A stretch of 64,000 bases of DNA from assembly GCA_016715115.1 (NCBI GenBank), contig JADKBM010000011.1:682001-746000 (forward strand), written 5' to 3'. Made by a program: the position numbers and the translations under genes. Below are positions 1 through 8,340 of this stretch, piece by piece. Each line of letters opens with the position of its first letter. Position 1 is the stretch's first letter. Origin of the DNA: Acidobacteriota bacterium. Its GTDB lineage: Bacteria; Acidobacteriota; Blastocatellia; Pyrinomonadales; Pyrinomonadaceae. Below the pieces are notes generated by a model. That model was not told where the DNA came from. It saw nothing but the letters and a program-made list of their open reading frames with translations, and ran no database searches.

Positions 1-546
1 ATCTTCCTCAACGGAAGGGACGTGACGTCGCTTCCGATGTATCTCAGAGCCCGTCTCGGCGTCGGATATCTGCCGCAGGAACCGTCGATCTTTCGAAGGC
101 TATCGGCCGAGCAAAATGTTCTGGCGGTGCTCGAAACAATGAAAATGCCGCGCCACGACAGGTTTGCGCGGCTCGAAGAACTGCTTGAGGAATTTGGCGT
201 GGCGCACGTCCGCAAGACGCGCGGGGACGCGCTGTCGGGTGGCGAGCGGCGACGCGTCGAGATCGCGCGATGTCTCGCGACCGAGCCGCTTTATATTTTG
301 CTCGACGAGCCTTTCGCCGGCATCGATCCGATCGCCATCGACGATATTCGCGAGATCATCCTGTACCTGAAAGGACAGGGGATCGGCATTTTGATAACCG
401 ATCACAATGTCCGCGAAACGCTCGGGATCACGGACCGGGCCTACATTATGGCCGAAGGGCGAATCCTCAAAAGCGGCAATCCGTCGGAACTCGTTGAAGA
501 CGAGGATGTCCGCCGATTGTATCTTGGCGAGCGGTTCAGTCTGTAG
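1..546 (+). CDS. lptB: LPS export ABC transporter ATPase LptB, 5' end cut by window
   Basis: Cytoplasmic ATPase that powers extraction of lipopolysaccharide from the inner membrane by LptFG. The frame is open from base 1, so the start and the Walker A half lie outside the window. Visible are the Q-loop region YLPQEPSIFR, the signature LSGGERRRVEIARCLA, the Walker B run ILLDEPFAGIDP and the switch histidine in ITDHNVRETL, followed by the family tail IMAEGRILKSG. The order lptB then rpoN is the conserved arrangement of Proteobacteria and relatives, which supports LptB over other ABC ATPases. A methionine or GTG inside the frame (position 22) is not the true start. Confidence 0.93.
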   Translation: MFLNGRDVTSLPMYLRARLGVGYLPQEPSIFRRLSAEQNVLAVLETMKMPRHDRFARLEELLEEFGVAHVRKTRGDALSGGERRRVEIARCLATEPLYILLDEPFAGIDPIAIDDIREIILYLKGQGIGILITDHNVRETLGITDRAYIMAEGRILKSGNPSELVEDEDVRRLYLGERFSL

Positions 547-558
547 CGGATTCTTTTT

Positions 559-597
559 TTGAACTTTTTTCACATTTGGATAATAAGAGGTTATAAT
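559..597 (+). promoter_or_regulatory. Candidate promoter(s) for rpoN
   Basis: An AT-rich stretch between lptB and rpoN holds TTGAAC (559-564), a 16-base spacer and TAATAA (581-586). A second reading is TTCACA (569-574), 17 bases, TATAAT (592-597). Either would be a sigma-70 type promoter with a leader of about 45 to 60 bases before the rpoN start. Called from sequence alone. Confidence 0.4.
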
Positions 598-644
598 TGA
601 GACACTTAGGCCGATCGTCCACGGCTCCGAAGATCTGACCAGAT

Positions 645-2228
645 ATGTCTTCTCTGCGACTGCAAACATCTCTTCGCCAAAGTCTCGTGCTGACGCCCCA
701 GTTGCGGCAGCGCATCGAGATGCTGCAAATGACGTCGCTCGAACTTACCGATCTCATTCAGCAGGAAATGGAGTCGAATCCGATGCTCGAAGAGGTTCAG
801 GGCGACGAGGAGCTTCAGGAGATTTCCGAAAAGATCCTCGATCAGAATGCCGACGGACACGAAGAATCTTTCATCAACGGAGCGGACAACCGGGCGGAGA
901 ACGAGTTCGGAACGTCCGCTGCGGCGGAGACCGGCGACGCTTTTTCGTCTGAATCGAAGGGCGAGTTCGGAGACGAATCGCCGACCGGTGAATATGAGAA
1001 CGAGAATGAGGGCGACGATTTTCGCGAAGAGAGATCGGACTCGTTTGAGGAGATAGACTTCGGCCGTGAGTTTCAGGATTATCTGGACCCCGGATACAAG
1101 ACCCAGGAGATCGAGTATAAAGAAGACGCGCCGAGCTTTGAACAGTTCTTGACGCGGTCGGAATCGCTCACCGAACATCTCGAATGGCAGCTTCATCTGA
1201 CGCAGATCGATGACATCACCGAAGATGCCGCGGTTACGATAATCGGCAACCTTGACGGCGACGGCCGGCTGAACGCGACTCTCGAAGAGATCGCGGAAAT
1301 GAACAAATGTTCGGTCGACGTGGTCGAGCGCGCCCGTCAGGTCGTCCTCAAACTCGAACCGGTCGGTTGCGGCGCCCGCGACGTCAAAGAGTGCCTCCTC
1401 GCCCAACTGGAAGCGAACGGAGAAGGAGAGACGCTCGCCGCCTCGCTCGTGCGCGATCACCTTGAAGATCTGCAGCCGCACCGGCTGCAGCATCTTGCAA
1501 AACTTACGGGAGTCGAGATTCACGAACTCAACGACGAGATCAACAAGATCCGTGCGCTCGATCCGTATCCCGGCCGGCGTTACTCGTCAGGCGATCCGAT
1601 ATACGTTTCACCGGAGGTTTACGTCGAGAAGATCGAGGGTGAATATGTGATCTACTTTTCGGACGAAGGAAATCCGCGTCTGCGCATAAGCCAGACCTAC
1701 CAGCAGCTTCTCGCCGAGGGCGATGTTTCGAAGGAGACAAAGGATTTCATAAAGGATAAGTTTCGGTCGGCGATCGATCTTCTGAGGAACATCGAGCACC
1801 GGCGACTGACGATCTATCGGGTGGTCGAATGCATCGTCGCCAAGCAACGCGAGTTTCTCGACCACGGAGTCGATCGCCTGAAGCCGATGATGCTGAAGGA
1901 TGTGGCCGAGGATATCGGGATGCATCTTTCGACGATCTCGCGCGTCGTCAACCGCAAATACGCGCACACGCCGCAGGGCGTGATCGAATTGCGCCGATTC
2001 TTCAGCGAGGGAATGCTCAATGAAGACGGCGAAGAGGTTTCGACGCGAATTTTGAAGTTAAGGATCAAAAAGTTGATCGAGGAGGAAGATTCCAAAAAAC
2101 CATTGACGGACGATCAGATCGCCAAGGTTTTGAGCAAGGAAGGCGTGAAGCTTTCGCGCCGGACCGTTGCAAAGTATCGTGACCAGTTGCAGATCGCCGG
2201 GTCGCGAGAACGGAAAACAGTAATTTGA
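645..2228 (+). CDS. rpoN: RNA polymerase sigma-54 factor RpoN
   Basis: Sigma-54, which directs RNA polymerase to -24/-12 promoters opened by AAA+ enhancer-binding proteins. The 527-residue product has all three regions: the Gln/Leu-rich activator-interacting region I at residues 1-50, an unusually long acidic linker at about 45-165 rich in Glu, Asp and Asn, the core-binding domain, and the C-terminal RpoN box, here SRRTVAKYRD at about 508-517 (family consensus ARRTVAKYRE). The start at 645 gives the canonical beginning of region I. It sits directly after lptB and before hpf, as in the Proteobacterial rpoN operon. No obvious -24/-12 promoter was recognised elsewhere in the window. Confidence 0.97.
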   Translation: MSSLRLQTSLRQSLVLTPQLRQRIEMLQMTSLELTDLIQQEMESNPMLEEVQGDEELQEISEKILDQNADGHEESFINGADNRAENEFGTSAAAETGDAFSSESKGEFGDESPTGEYENENEGDDFREERSDSFEEIDFGREFQDYLDPGYKTQEIEYKEDAPSFEQFLTRSESLTEHLEWQLHLTQIDDITEDAAVTIIGNLDGDGRLNATLEEIAEMNKCSVDVVERARQVVLKLEPVGCGARDVKECLLAQLEANGEGETLAASLVRDHLEDLQPHRLQHLAKLTGVEIHELNDEINKIRALDPYPGRRYSSGDPIYVSPEVYVEKIEGEYVIYFSDEGNPRLRISQTYQQLLAEGDVSKETKDFIKDKFRSAIDLLRNIEHRRLTIYRVVECIVAKQREFLDHGVDRLKPMMLKDVAEDIGMHLSTISRVVNRKYAHTPQGVIELRRFFSEGMLNEDGEEVSTRILKLRIKKLIEEEDSKKPLTDDQIAKVLSKEGVKLSRRTVAKYRDQLQIAGSRERKTVI

Positions 2229-2301
2229 CGGAGAAGTTCAAATCTCAACCGAACTTTCTCCGGGTTTCCAGAATTCAAGTTCACCAAAAGAGGGCAAATC
2301 T

Positions 2302-2646
2302 ATGAAATTCGAATACACGGGACGACATATTGAAGTTACTCCGGCATTGCGTTCTCACGTTGAGGAGCATTTTGAAAGGCTCGATCACTTATTCGAGGAC
2401 CAGGCCATTAGCGCTCACGTAATTATCGAGGTTGAGAAAGGACGCCACCGATCTGAAGTGATCGTGAAATGGCGCAACGAGGTGCTCGCTGCCGATACGG
2501 TCCTCGACGATATGTACCAGTCGCTTTCGAAGACGATCGCCAAGATCGAGAAGCAGGCGTTGAGGATAAAGACGAAGGTCACTGATAAGCATCACAAAGC
2601 CCAGAAGGTCAGTACGATTCCCGCGAAAGCCAAGAAGGCCGAATAA
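2302..2646 (+). CDS. hpf: Ribosome hibernation promoting factor, short form
   Basis: Small protein of 114 residues that binds the 30S decoding site and stabilises inactive ribosomes in slow growth. The N-terminus MKFEYTGRHIEVTPALR and the following Lys/Arg-rich helix fit the S30AE domain. The length equals a single S30AE domain with a short Lys-rich tail; the C-terminal dimerisation domain of long HPF is absent, so it belongs to the short type. A purine-rich AAGAGGG precedes the start. It lies 73 bases after rpoN and before hprK, the usual place for hpf in rpoN operons. Confidence 0.95.
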   Translation: MKFEYTGRHIEVTPALRSHVEEHFERLDHLFEDQAISAHVIIEVEKGRHRSEVIVKWRNEVLAADTVLDDMYQSLSKTIAKIEKQALRIKTKVTDKHHKAQKVSTIPAKAKKAE

Positions 2647-2709
2647 TTACGGCCGCAAGAACCCGCGTTCGGGCCGCCGAGACATTTTGCAGTCCGGCGG
2701 CCTGAGCGA

Positions 2710-3663
2710 ATGCAGATGCAAAACGCCGCCCCGACAATCAGTATCCGAGAATTGCTCGAAAAGGCGCCGGCAGAAATGGCGCTTGAGGTTCTCGCGGGCG
2801 AGAACGGGCTCTCGAACCGCGTCATCGATTCGTCCCGGATCCAGAAACTCGGCCTTGCGCTCGCTGGGTTCGCCCACTACATACACTCCGGCCGCGTTCA
2901 GATCGTCGGCCAGAGCGAAATCAGCTATCTTGAACAACTCGATGCTCAGAGAATGGCAAAGGCGCTTTCCTTTCTCGACGTCACCAAGATCAGCTGCATC
3001 CTGATCACAAAAAACCTCGACGCGCCGGCGGAACTGCGGGAACTTGCGATCGCGAACGATCTGCCTCTGCTGCGGACGTCGCTCGTCAGTTCGAGCGCGA
3101 TCCTCCATTTGACGAACTACCTTCAGGTTATTCTGGCGCCGCAAATGACGCTTCACGGCGTACTGCTCGATATGTTCGGGATCGGCGTCCTGATCGTCGG
3201 GGATTCGGGAATCGGAAAATCGGAATGCGCGCTCGATCTGATCAGTCGCGGCCATCGTCTGATTTCCGACGATTCGGTCGTGATCAAAAAGGTCGGCACG
3301 GAGTTGGAAGGTTCGGCGCCCGAACTGATACGTGATTATCTTGAGATCCACGGATTGGGAATCGTCAATGTTCGGGAGATCTTCGGTATTTCGGCGCTCG
3401 GGAAGCCGAAAAAGGTCGAGCTTTGCATCAATCTCAAGAAATGGGACGACTTCGACGCGATCGACCGTCTTGGGATCGAAACCCAGGAGGAAGAGATATT
3501 TGGTTTGAAGCTTCCAAAATTCGCTCTGCCGGTCAGTCCGGGAAGGACGATCTCGACGCTCGTCGAAACGGCGGTGCGAATCTATCTGCTCAAGCTTTCG
3601 GGATACAACGCCGCGCAAACCCTTATCGAAAAGCATCAGACGATGGTCGGCGGCCAGGGATAG
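2710..3663 (+). CDS. hprK: HPr kinase/phosphorylase
   Basis: Bifunctional enzyme that phosphorylates and dephosphorylates HPr on its regulatory serine. The product has 317 residues, the family length. The N-terminal domain covers about 1-135; the kinase domain starts with the P-loop GDSGIGKS at 164-171 and contains the HPrK signature LEIHGLGIVNVREIFG at 211-226. The next genes are rapZ, a mannose-type EIIA and HPr, so enzyme and substrate are encoded together. Since no sugar permease of the PTS is nearby, the likely role is regulatory. MQMQ at the start offers an alternative start two codons downstream. Confidence 0.97.
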   Translation: MQMQNAAPTISIRELLEKAPAEMALEVLAGENGLSNRVIDSSRIQKLGLALAGFAHYIHSGRVQIVGQSEISYLEQLDAQRMAKALSFLDVTKISCILITKNLDAPAELRELAIANDLPLLRTSLVSSSAILHLTNYLQVILAPQMTLHGVLLDMFGIGVLIVGDSGIGKSECALDLISRGHRLISDDSVVIKKVGTELEGSAPELIRDYLEIHGLGIVNVREIFGISALGKPKKVELCINLKKWDDFDAIDRLGIETQEEEIFGLKLPKFALPVSPGRTISTLVETAVRIYLLKLSGYNAAQTLIEKHQTMVGGQG

Positions 3664-3672
3664 AGAACAAAT

Positions 3673-4569
3673 ATGATCACGGAGAAAAACCACAGGGCGA
3701 TCCCGCCGAGATTCGTGATGATCACCGGGCTGAGCGGTTCGGGGATGTCGTCGGCGACGAATGCGTTCGAAGATCTCGGCTATTTTTGCGTCGACAATCT
3801 GCCGGTGACGATGCTTTCGACGTTCGCCAGACTGCTCCTGCCGAACGACGAAGAGATCGTCTCGATCGAGAAGGCCGCGCTCGTCATAGACATTCGCGAG
3901 CGGCAGTTCCTGAGCGACTTTCCGGACGAACTAAAACGGTTGAGGAAGAAGAAACTCGAGCCGTCCGTCCTGTTTTTCGAGGCGTCGGACGAGGTTTTGC
4001 AGCGCCGGTTTTCCGAAACGCGCCGACCGCATCCGGCCGATCGCGGAAACGGTCTGCTGGCCGCGGTTCGTGAGGAGCGTGACGCGATGGACATCGTCCG
4101 CAAGAACGCCGATCTGATCATCGATACATCGACGCACACGGTTCACACGCTGCGTCATTTCCTCGTACAGCGCTTCGGTCTGCGCGAAGACGGCAACGCG
4201 CTGCACGTCCAGATCGTCTCCTTCGGACATAAATTCGGCGTTCCGGGACAGGTCGACCTTCTTTTCGATGTGCGCCATCTCCCGAATCCGTATTTTGTGA
4301 AAGGCCTCCGCGAACTTCCGGGGACGAATCCGAAAGTTTCTGATTATCTTGAGGAGCAGTCCGAGGTCGGGGAGACGATCCGCAGGTTCACGGAACTTTT
4401 GGAGTACCTGATACCGCTTTACAGGCGCGAGGGAAAGTCGTATCTGACGATCGGCGTCGGTTGTACGGGCGGTCGTCATCGGTCGGTGATGGTCGCCGAA
4501 CGTCTCGGCAAGGCGCTGGCAAATGATGGGGTCGAAATGTCCGTGATGCACCGGGATATTCAGAAATAG
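3673..4569 (+). CDS. rapZ: RapZ family protein with altered Walker A
   Basis: RapZ binds small RNAs and nucleotide in Enterobacteria and tunes amino-sugar synthesis; in other phyla its role is less clear. The 298-residue product has an N-terminal P-loop domain and a C-terminal domain with the conserved IGVGCTGGRHRSV at about 254-266. The Walker A is GLSGSGMSS at 19-27: the invariant lysine is methionine (codon 3745-3747). Downstream conserved FEDLGYFCVDNLP is intact, so the substitution is not a frameshift. The gene starts 9 bases after hprK. Assignment to the family is safe; nucleotide hydrolysis is doubtful. Confidence 0.95.
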   Translation: MITEKNHRAIPPRFVMITGLSGSGMSSATNAFEDLGYFCVDNLPVTMLSTFARLLLPNDEEIVSIEKAALVIDIRERQFLSDFPDELKRLRKKKLEPSVLFFEASDEVLQRRFSETRRPHPADRGNGLLAAVREERDAMDIVRKNADLIIDTSTHTVHTLRHFLVQRFGLREDGNALHVQIVSFGHKFGVPGQVDLLFDVRHLPNPYFVKGLRELPGTNPKVSDYLEEQSEVGETIRRFTELLEYLIPLYRREGKSYLTIGVGCTGGRHRSVMVAERLGKALANDGVEMSVMHRDIQK

Positions 4570-4594
4570 AACATCACGAACTGAGGAGTTTGTT

Positions 4595-5020
4595 ATGAAG
4601 AAAATCGGAGGCGTGGTCGTGTCGCACGGTCAGGTGGCCAACGAACTTGTCGCGGCGGCGGAAACCGTGGTCGGCGATCTCGGACATATCGCCGCAGTCT
4701 CGATCGGCTGGCACGACGATGTCGAGTCGGCGAAGAACGAGATCGCGCGGGCCATCAAGCGGGTGTCGCAGGGGAAAGGTGTTCTGCTCCTGACGGATAT
4801 GTTCGGCGGCACACCGACGAATATTTCCGCGATGTTTATGGAAGACAACGATATCGAAATGGTCACGGGCGTGAACCTGCCGATGGTCATCAAACTCGCC
4901 GCGCAGAACAAGGAGATGACGCTCGCCGAGATGGCCCGGGACGTTGAATCCCAGGGAAAACAGGCGATCTACCGGGCGAGTGAACTGCTCGCACCCCAGA
5001 AACTGAAAAAGGATGCTTAA
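4595..5020 (+). CDS. PTS EIIA component, mannose family
   Basis: Phosphocarrier domain of the mannose-type phosphotransferase family, 141 residues, equal to one EIIA(Man) domain. The start MKKIGGVVVSHG places the phosphorylatable histidine at residue 11; the run LLLTDMFGGTPTN at about 65-77 is the second family signature. A GAGGAG-like ribosome site precedes the start. No EIIB, EIIC or EIID genes follow; instead HPr overlaps its last 8 bases, so the protein probably acts as a phosphorylation sensor rather than in sugar import. Such lone EIIA(Man) genes next to hprK/rapZ are known from Deltaproteobacteria. Confidence 0.92.
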   Translation: MKKIGGVVVSHGQVANELVAAAETVVGDLGHIAAVSIGWHDDVESAKNEIARAIKRVSQGKGVLLLTDMFGGTPTNISAMFMEDNDIEMVTGVNLPMVIKLAAQNKEMTLAEMARDVESQGKQAIYRASELLAPQKLKKDA

Positions 5021-5285
5021 GGACCGGGTGGTGATCATCAACGATCTCGGACTGCACGCGCGCGCCGCGGCGCAGCTCGTGAGGCTCGCCAGCGGCTTTC
5101 GGAGCCGCATCAGGCTTTATCGTCTGGACAATTCGGTCATCGCGGACGCGAAGTCCATTCTCAGCGTTTTGACGCTTGCGGCGTCCAAGGGCGTGGCGCT
5201 CGAACTTGAGATCGACGGCGAGGACGAAAAGATCGCGATGGACTCGGTCGTGTCGATTTTTGCTAACGGCTTTGGCGAAATGTAG
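5013..5285 (+). CDS. ptsH: Phosphocarrier protein HPr
   Basis: HPr of 90 residues. The catalytic histidine is H15 in GLHARAAAQLV and the regulatory serine recognised by HPr kinase is S48 in AKSILSVL, so both phosphorylation routes are possible. The reading frame overlaps the EIIA gene by 8 bases, implying translational coupling. EI (ptsI) is not found in the window. With hprK three genes upstream, the set looks like a signalling PTS. Confidence 0.95.
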   Translation: MLKDRVVIINDLGLHARAAAQLVRLASGFRSRIRLYRLDNSVIADAKSILSVLTLAASKGVALELEIDGEDEKIAMDSVVSIFANGFGEM

Positions 5286-5294
5286 AATCCTTGT

Positions 5295-6257
5295 ATGACT
5301 TCGTTTGAAGAAATTTTGCCGGGCACCGGGAAAAAGATCGGGATCGTCGGGGTTCCGCTCGGCTACGGCGCTCAAACAAAAGGCAGCGAACTCGGCGCAA
5401 CGGCAATCCGTCTCGCGAACATTCGCGGCAGCGATCTATCGGGGCAGATCCGTGAGCTCGGTTACGACGTCACCGATCATGGGGACGTTGAAATAGTCCG
5501 GCCCGCCGACAATGCGCGCCCCGGCGAGAATCCAAAGCATTTGGCCGAGATGATCGCGTCAAGCCGCAATTCGGCGAGAGTGGTCAAAGCGATCCTGACG
5601 CTTGGCGAGATCCCGGTGATTCTCGGCGGCGATCATTCGATCGCGATCGGTACATTTTCCGGGATATCTTCCTTTTTTCGGGAACGCGGAAAAGAGATCG
5701 GACTGGTCTGGTTCGACGCCCACGCCGACATCAACACGCCCGAGAGTTCGCCGTCCGGCAACATTCACGGGATGCCGCTTGCCTGCCTGTTGGGTCACGG
5801 ACACGAGGAACTCGTATCGCTCGAAGGATTCGCACCGAAGATCAACCCGAAGTACATCGCGCACATCGGTGCCAGGGACGTCGATAGCGGCGAGCGCCGC
5901 GAGATCCGAAAGCTCGGTTTAAGGGATAATTTTTTCTCGATGACGGACATCGACCGGCGCGGAATGCTCGCTTGCGTCGAGGACGCGATAGAGATCGCGG
6001 CGCAGGCTCCCGACGGATTTGCGGTCACTTTCGACGTCGATATCATCGATCCTCGCTTCGCTCCGGGTTCCGGAACGCTCGTCCGCGGAGGGGTCACATA
6101 CCGCGAGGCGCATCTCGCACTCGAGGTCATCGCCGAACACGGCGGAATGCGTTCGTTCGAGATCGTCGAGGTCAATCCGATGCTCGATGCCCAAAACATT
6201 ACGGTCGAACTTGCCGGAGAACTGATCCTATCGGTGCTCGGAAAGACGATTCTCTAG
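5295..6257 (+). CDS. rocF: Arginase/agmatinase (ureohydrolase) family enzyme, likely arginase
   Basis: Binuclear manganese ureohydrolase, 320 residues. Metal-binding motifs are all present: GGDHS at 111-115, DAHAD at 141-145 with the downstream SGNIHGMP, and FDVDIIDP around D247 and D249. Overall layout and the VGVPLGYGAQTKGSELG N-terminus fit arginase better than agmatinase; formimidoylglutamase cannot be excluded. It would hydrolyse arginine to ornithine and urea in the cytoplasm. The gene starts 9 bases after ptsH and precedes ddl, so it may be co-transcribed with the PTS genes, an unusual neighbour. Confidence 0.88.
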   Translation: MTSFEEILPGTGKKIGIVGVPLGYGAQTKGSELGATAIRLANIRGSDLSGQIRELGYDVTDHGDVEIVRPADNARPGENPKHLAEMIASSRNSARVVKAILTLGEIPVILGGDHSIAIGTFSGISSFFRERGKEIGLVWFDAHADINTPESSPSGNIHGMPLACLLGHGHEELVSLEGFAPKINPKYIAHIGARDVDSGERREIRKLGLRDNFFSMTDIDRRGMLACVEDAIEIAAQAPDGFAVTFDVDIIDPRFAPGSGTLVRGGVTYREAHLALEVIAEHGGMRSFEIVEVNPMLDAQNITVELAGELILSVLGKTIL

Positions 6258-6276
6258 TTATCTAAGGATTTGGACT

Positions 6277-7410
6277 ATGAAAAAAATCGCGGTCGGAATT
6301 GTTTTCGGCGGAAGATCGGGCGAGCACGAAGTTGCCGTCCGTTCGGCCAAAACGGTCATCGAGAAGATCGACAGAGACAAATACGAGGTGGTGCCGATCG
6401 CGATCACGCGTGACGGCAACTGGCTGAATCCGGTCGAATCGCTCGGGTTCTTTCCGCCTGAGACGCAGAGCCTGATGATCGATCGGATCGGCGAGTTTCC
6501 GCGAAACGCCATCGCGGTGCTTGGAGATACGAAGTATCGCGGAATCACCAAGCTTGAGGTGGCCGAAGGCGAAAGCCGCCTGTGGCCGCTCGACGTGATC
6601 TTTCCGATCCTGCACGGGACATTCGGCGAGGACGGAACTGTTCAGGGTTTGTTCGAGATGGCGGGCATCCCGTACGTCGGATGCGGAGTTCTTTCATCGT
6701 CCTGCGGAATGGACAAGGTCTTTATGAAGATACTGTTCCGTGACGCGGGACTCCCGATCTGCAAATATGTCTGGTTCCTGCGCAGCGAATGGGAACACAA
6801 CAACGAAACGACGATCCGGCAGATCGAGTCGAAACTCGGTTATCCGTGTTTCGTCAAGCCGGCGAATCTCGGGTCGTCGGTCGGTATCTCGAAGGCCTCG
6901 AACAAGATCCAGCTTCGCGATGCGATCGATCTTGCGGCGGAATACGATCGCAAGATAATTGTCGAAGAGTGTCTCGAAATGCGCGAGATCGAATGCGCGG
7001 TGCTGGGAAATGACGAACCGCGTGCGAGTTTGCCGGGCGAATACATCATCAAGGATGCGAGCAAGAAGTTTCTTGACTATACCGAGAAATACGCCGGAAC
7101 CGGCAGCAACGAGTTCGTCGTTCCGGCCCCGTTGTCCGAGGAACTGGGACGCAAGGTCCAGCAATTGTCGATCGCCGCGTTCAAGGCAATTGACGGATCT
7201 GGCTTGGCGCGCGTCGACTTCTTTCTGCGCAACGACAACGGCGCGCTTCTCGTGAACGAGATCAACACGATGCCCGGGCTTACCGACGCCTCCGGGTACC
7301 CGAAAATGTGGGAAGGAACGGGGCTTGAGTTTTCTCAGGTAGTCGATGCGCTGATCACGCTCGCGATCGAGCGCCACGCCGATCTCAGCCGCAATAAGAC
7401 AACTATTTGA
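6277..7410 (+). CDS. ddl: D-alanine--D-alanine ligase
   Basis: ATP-grasp ligase making the D-Ala-D-Ala end of the peptidoglycan stem peptide, 377 residues. Visible are the N-terminal GIVFGGRSGEHEVAVRSA, the ATP-grasp CFVKPANLGSSVGISKA at about 191-207, the omega-loop tyrosine in KFLDYTEKYAG and the C-terminal metal site EINTMPGLT. The tyrosine favours D-Ala over D-lactate as second substrate. It follows rocF by 19 bases and ends the plus-strand cluster, converging on the VWFA gene. Confidence 0.96.
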   Translation: MKKIAVGIVFGGRSGEHEVAVRSAKTVIEKIDRDKYEVVPIAITRDGNWLNPVESLGFFPPETQSLMIDRIGEFPRNAIAVLGDTKYRGITKLEVAEGESRLWPLDVIFPILHGTFGEDGTVQGLFEMAGIPYVGCGVLSSSCGMDKVFMKILFRDAGLPICKYVWFLRSEWEHNNETTIRQIESKLGYPCFVKPANLGSSVGISKASNKIQLRDAIDLAAEYDRKIIVEECLEMREIECAVLGNDEPRASLPGEYIIKDASKKFLDYTEKYAGTGSNEFVVPAPLSEELGRKVQQLSIAAFKAIDGSGLARVDFFLRNDNGALLVNEINTMPGLTDASGYPKMWEGTGLEFSQVVDALITLAIERHADLSRNKTTI

Positions 7411-7422
7411 CCGAAACGGGAT

Positions 7423-8331
7423 TCATTTTCCGGCTTTCGGCGCATTGTAGCCCTTGCGGGTCCGAACGGTCAGTGCGGGGTCGGTGACTCTCAATTCTAT
7501 CGTCCGGTATTTTCCGTCCTTCGCCGTGTTCGCCGGTTGATAGCCGAGTGTGTACTGGATGCCCAGTTCCTGGACGATGGTCCGAAATGCATCGCGAAGC
7601 GCGCCGCCGCCGGGTGTGGCGATGAATTTCCCCCCGGATTTATCGGCGAAATTCTTCAACGCGCCTTGATTCTGAAACCGTTCGCGGACGCTCGAATCAG
7701 CTGAACTCATATCGACCGTATATATCGTCGCATTTGCGGCGAGCGCCGCTTTGAGGGCCTTGTCGGCCGAAGCCGAACTTCGCGTATCGGCGCCGTCGGA
7801 AAGAACGATGATCGCCCGGCGCTTTTCGGACCGTTTCTCAAGTTCAACGGCCGCCCGGACGATGGCATCATTGAGAATGGTCATCCCATCCGCTTTGAGG
7901 TCGAAAAAACCCTCGGCAAGATCGCGCGAGCCCGAAAATTCCTGCACCGGCGAGACTTTCGAATCGAAGTTGTAAATCGCCGCCACATCGTCGGCCCGCA
8001 ACCCGTCCAAAAACTGGATCGCGGCGGAACGGGCGAGCGAAACCCGCTGTTCCATACTGCCCGACGTGTCAAGGAGTATGACGGCGGCGAACGGAGTTTT
8101 TTCAGTCAGAAAGAACTCCAGCCGCTGCTCCTTTCCGTCTTCGAAGACCTGAAACTGGCCGCGTTTGAGACCGGTCGCCGGTTTTCCGTCCGCGGTCGTG
8201 ATCGTGGCGTTGATGACGACAAGCTGCGATTCGACCGTGATCGTGTCGGGATCGTCCTGTGCAGCGCAAAGAACCGTGAAAAGAAGCAAAACCGCGATGA
8301 GGTTCGAAAGACGAAGTTGAAATGAGATCAT
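7423..8331 (-). CDS. VWFA-related acidobacterial-type secreted protein
   Basis: Secreted protein of 302 residues with an N-terminal signal sequence ending near LCAAQ, a short beta-rich segment starting TVESQLVVINATIT and a von Willebrand factor A domain with the metal-ion site DTSGS at about 101-105 and the later VLSDGADTRSS. The combination of N-terminal VFEDGKEQ segment plus VWFA is the family called VWFA-related Acidobacterial domain, expanded in Acidobacteriota. Probable role is protein binding in periplasm or at the cell surface; partner unknown. It is followed upstream on the same strand by two further secreted proteins. Confidence 0.88.
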   Translation of the reverse strand: MISFQLRLSNLIAVLLLFTVLCAAQDDPDTITVESQLVVINATITTADGKPATGLKRGQFQVFEDGKEQRLEFFLTEKTPFAAVILLDTSGSMEQRVSLARSAAIQFLDGLRADDVAAIYNFDSKVSPVQEFSGSRDLAEGFFDLKADGMTILNDAIVRAAVELEKRSEKRRAIIVLSDGADTRSSASADKALKAALAANATIYTVDMSSADSSVRERFQNQGALKNFADKSGGKFIATPGGGALRDAFRTIVQELGIQYTLGYQPANTAKDGKYRTIELRVTDPALTVRTRKGYNAPKAGK

Positions 8332-8340
8332 AGCGTGCGT

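Noticed and set aside
2647..3693. Antisense frame of 348 codons over hprK.
   Set aside because: Shadow frame without ribosome site or known motif.
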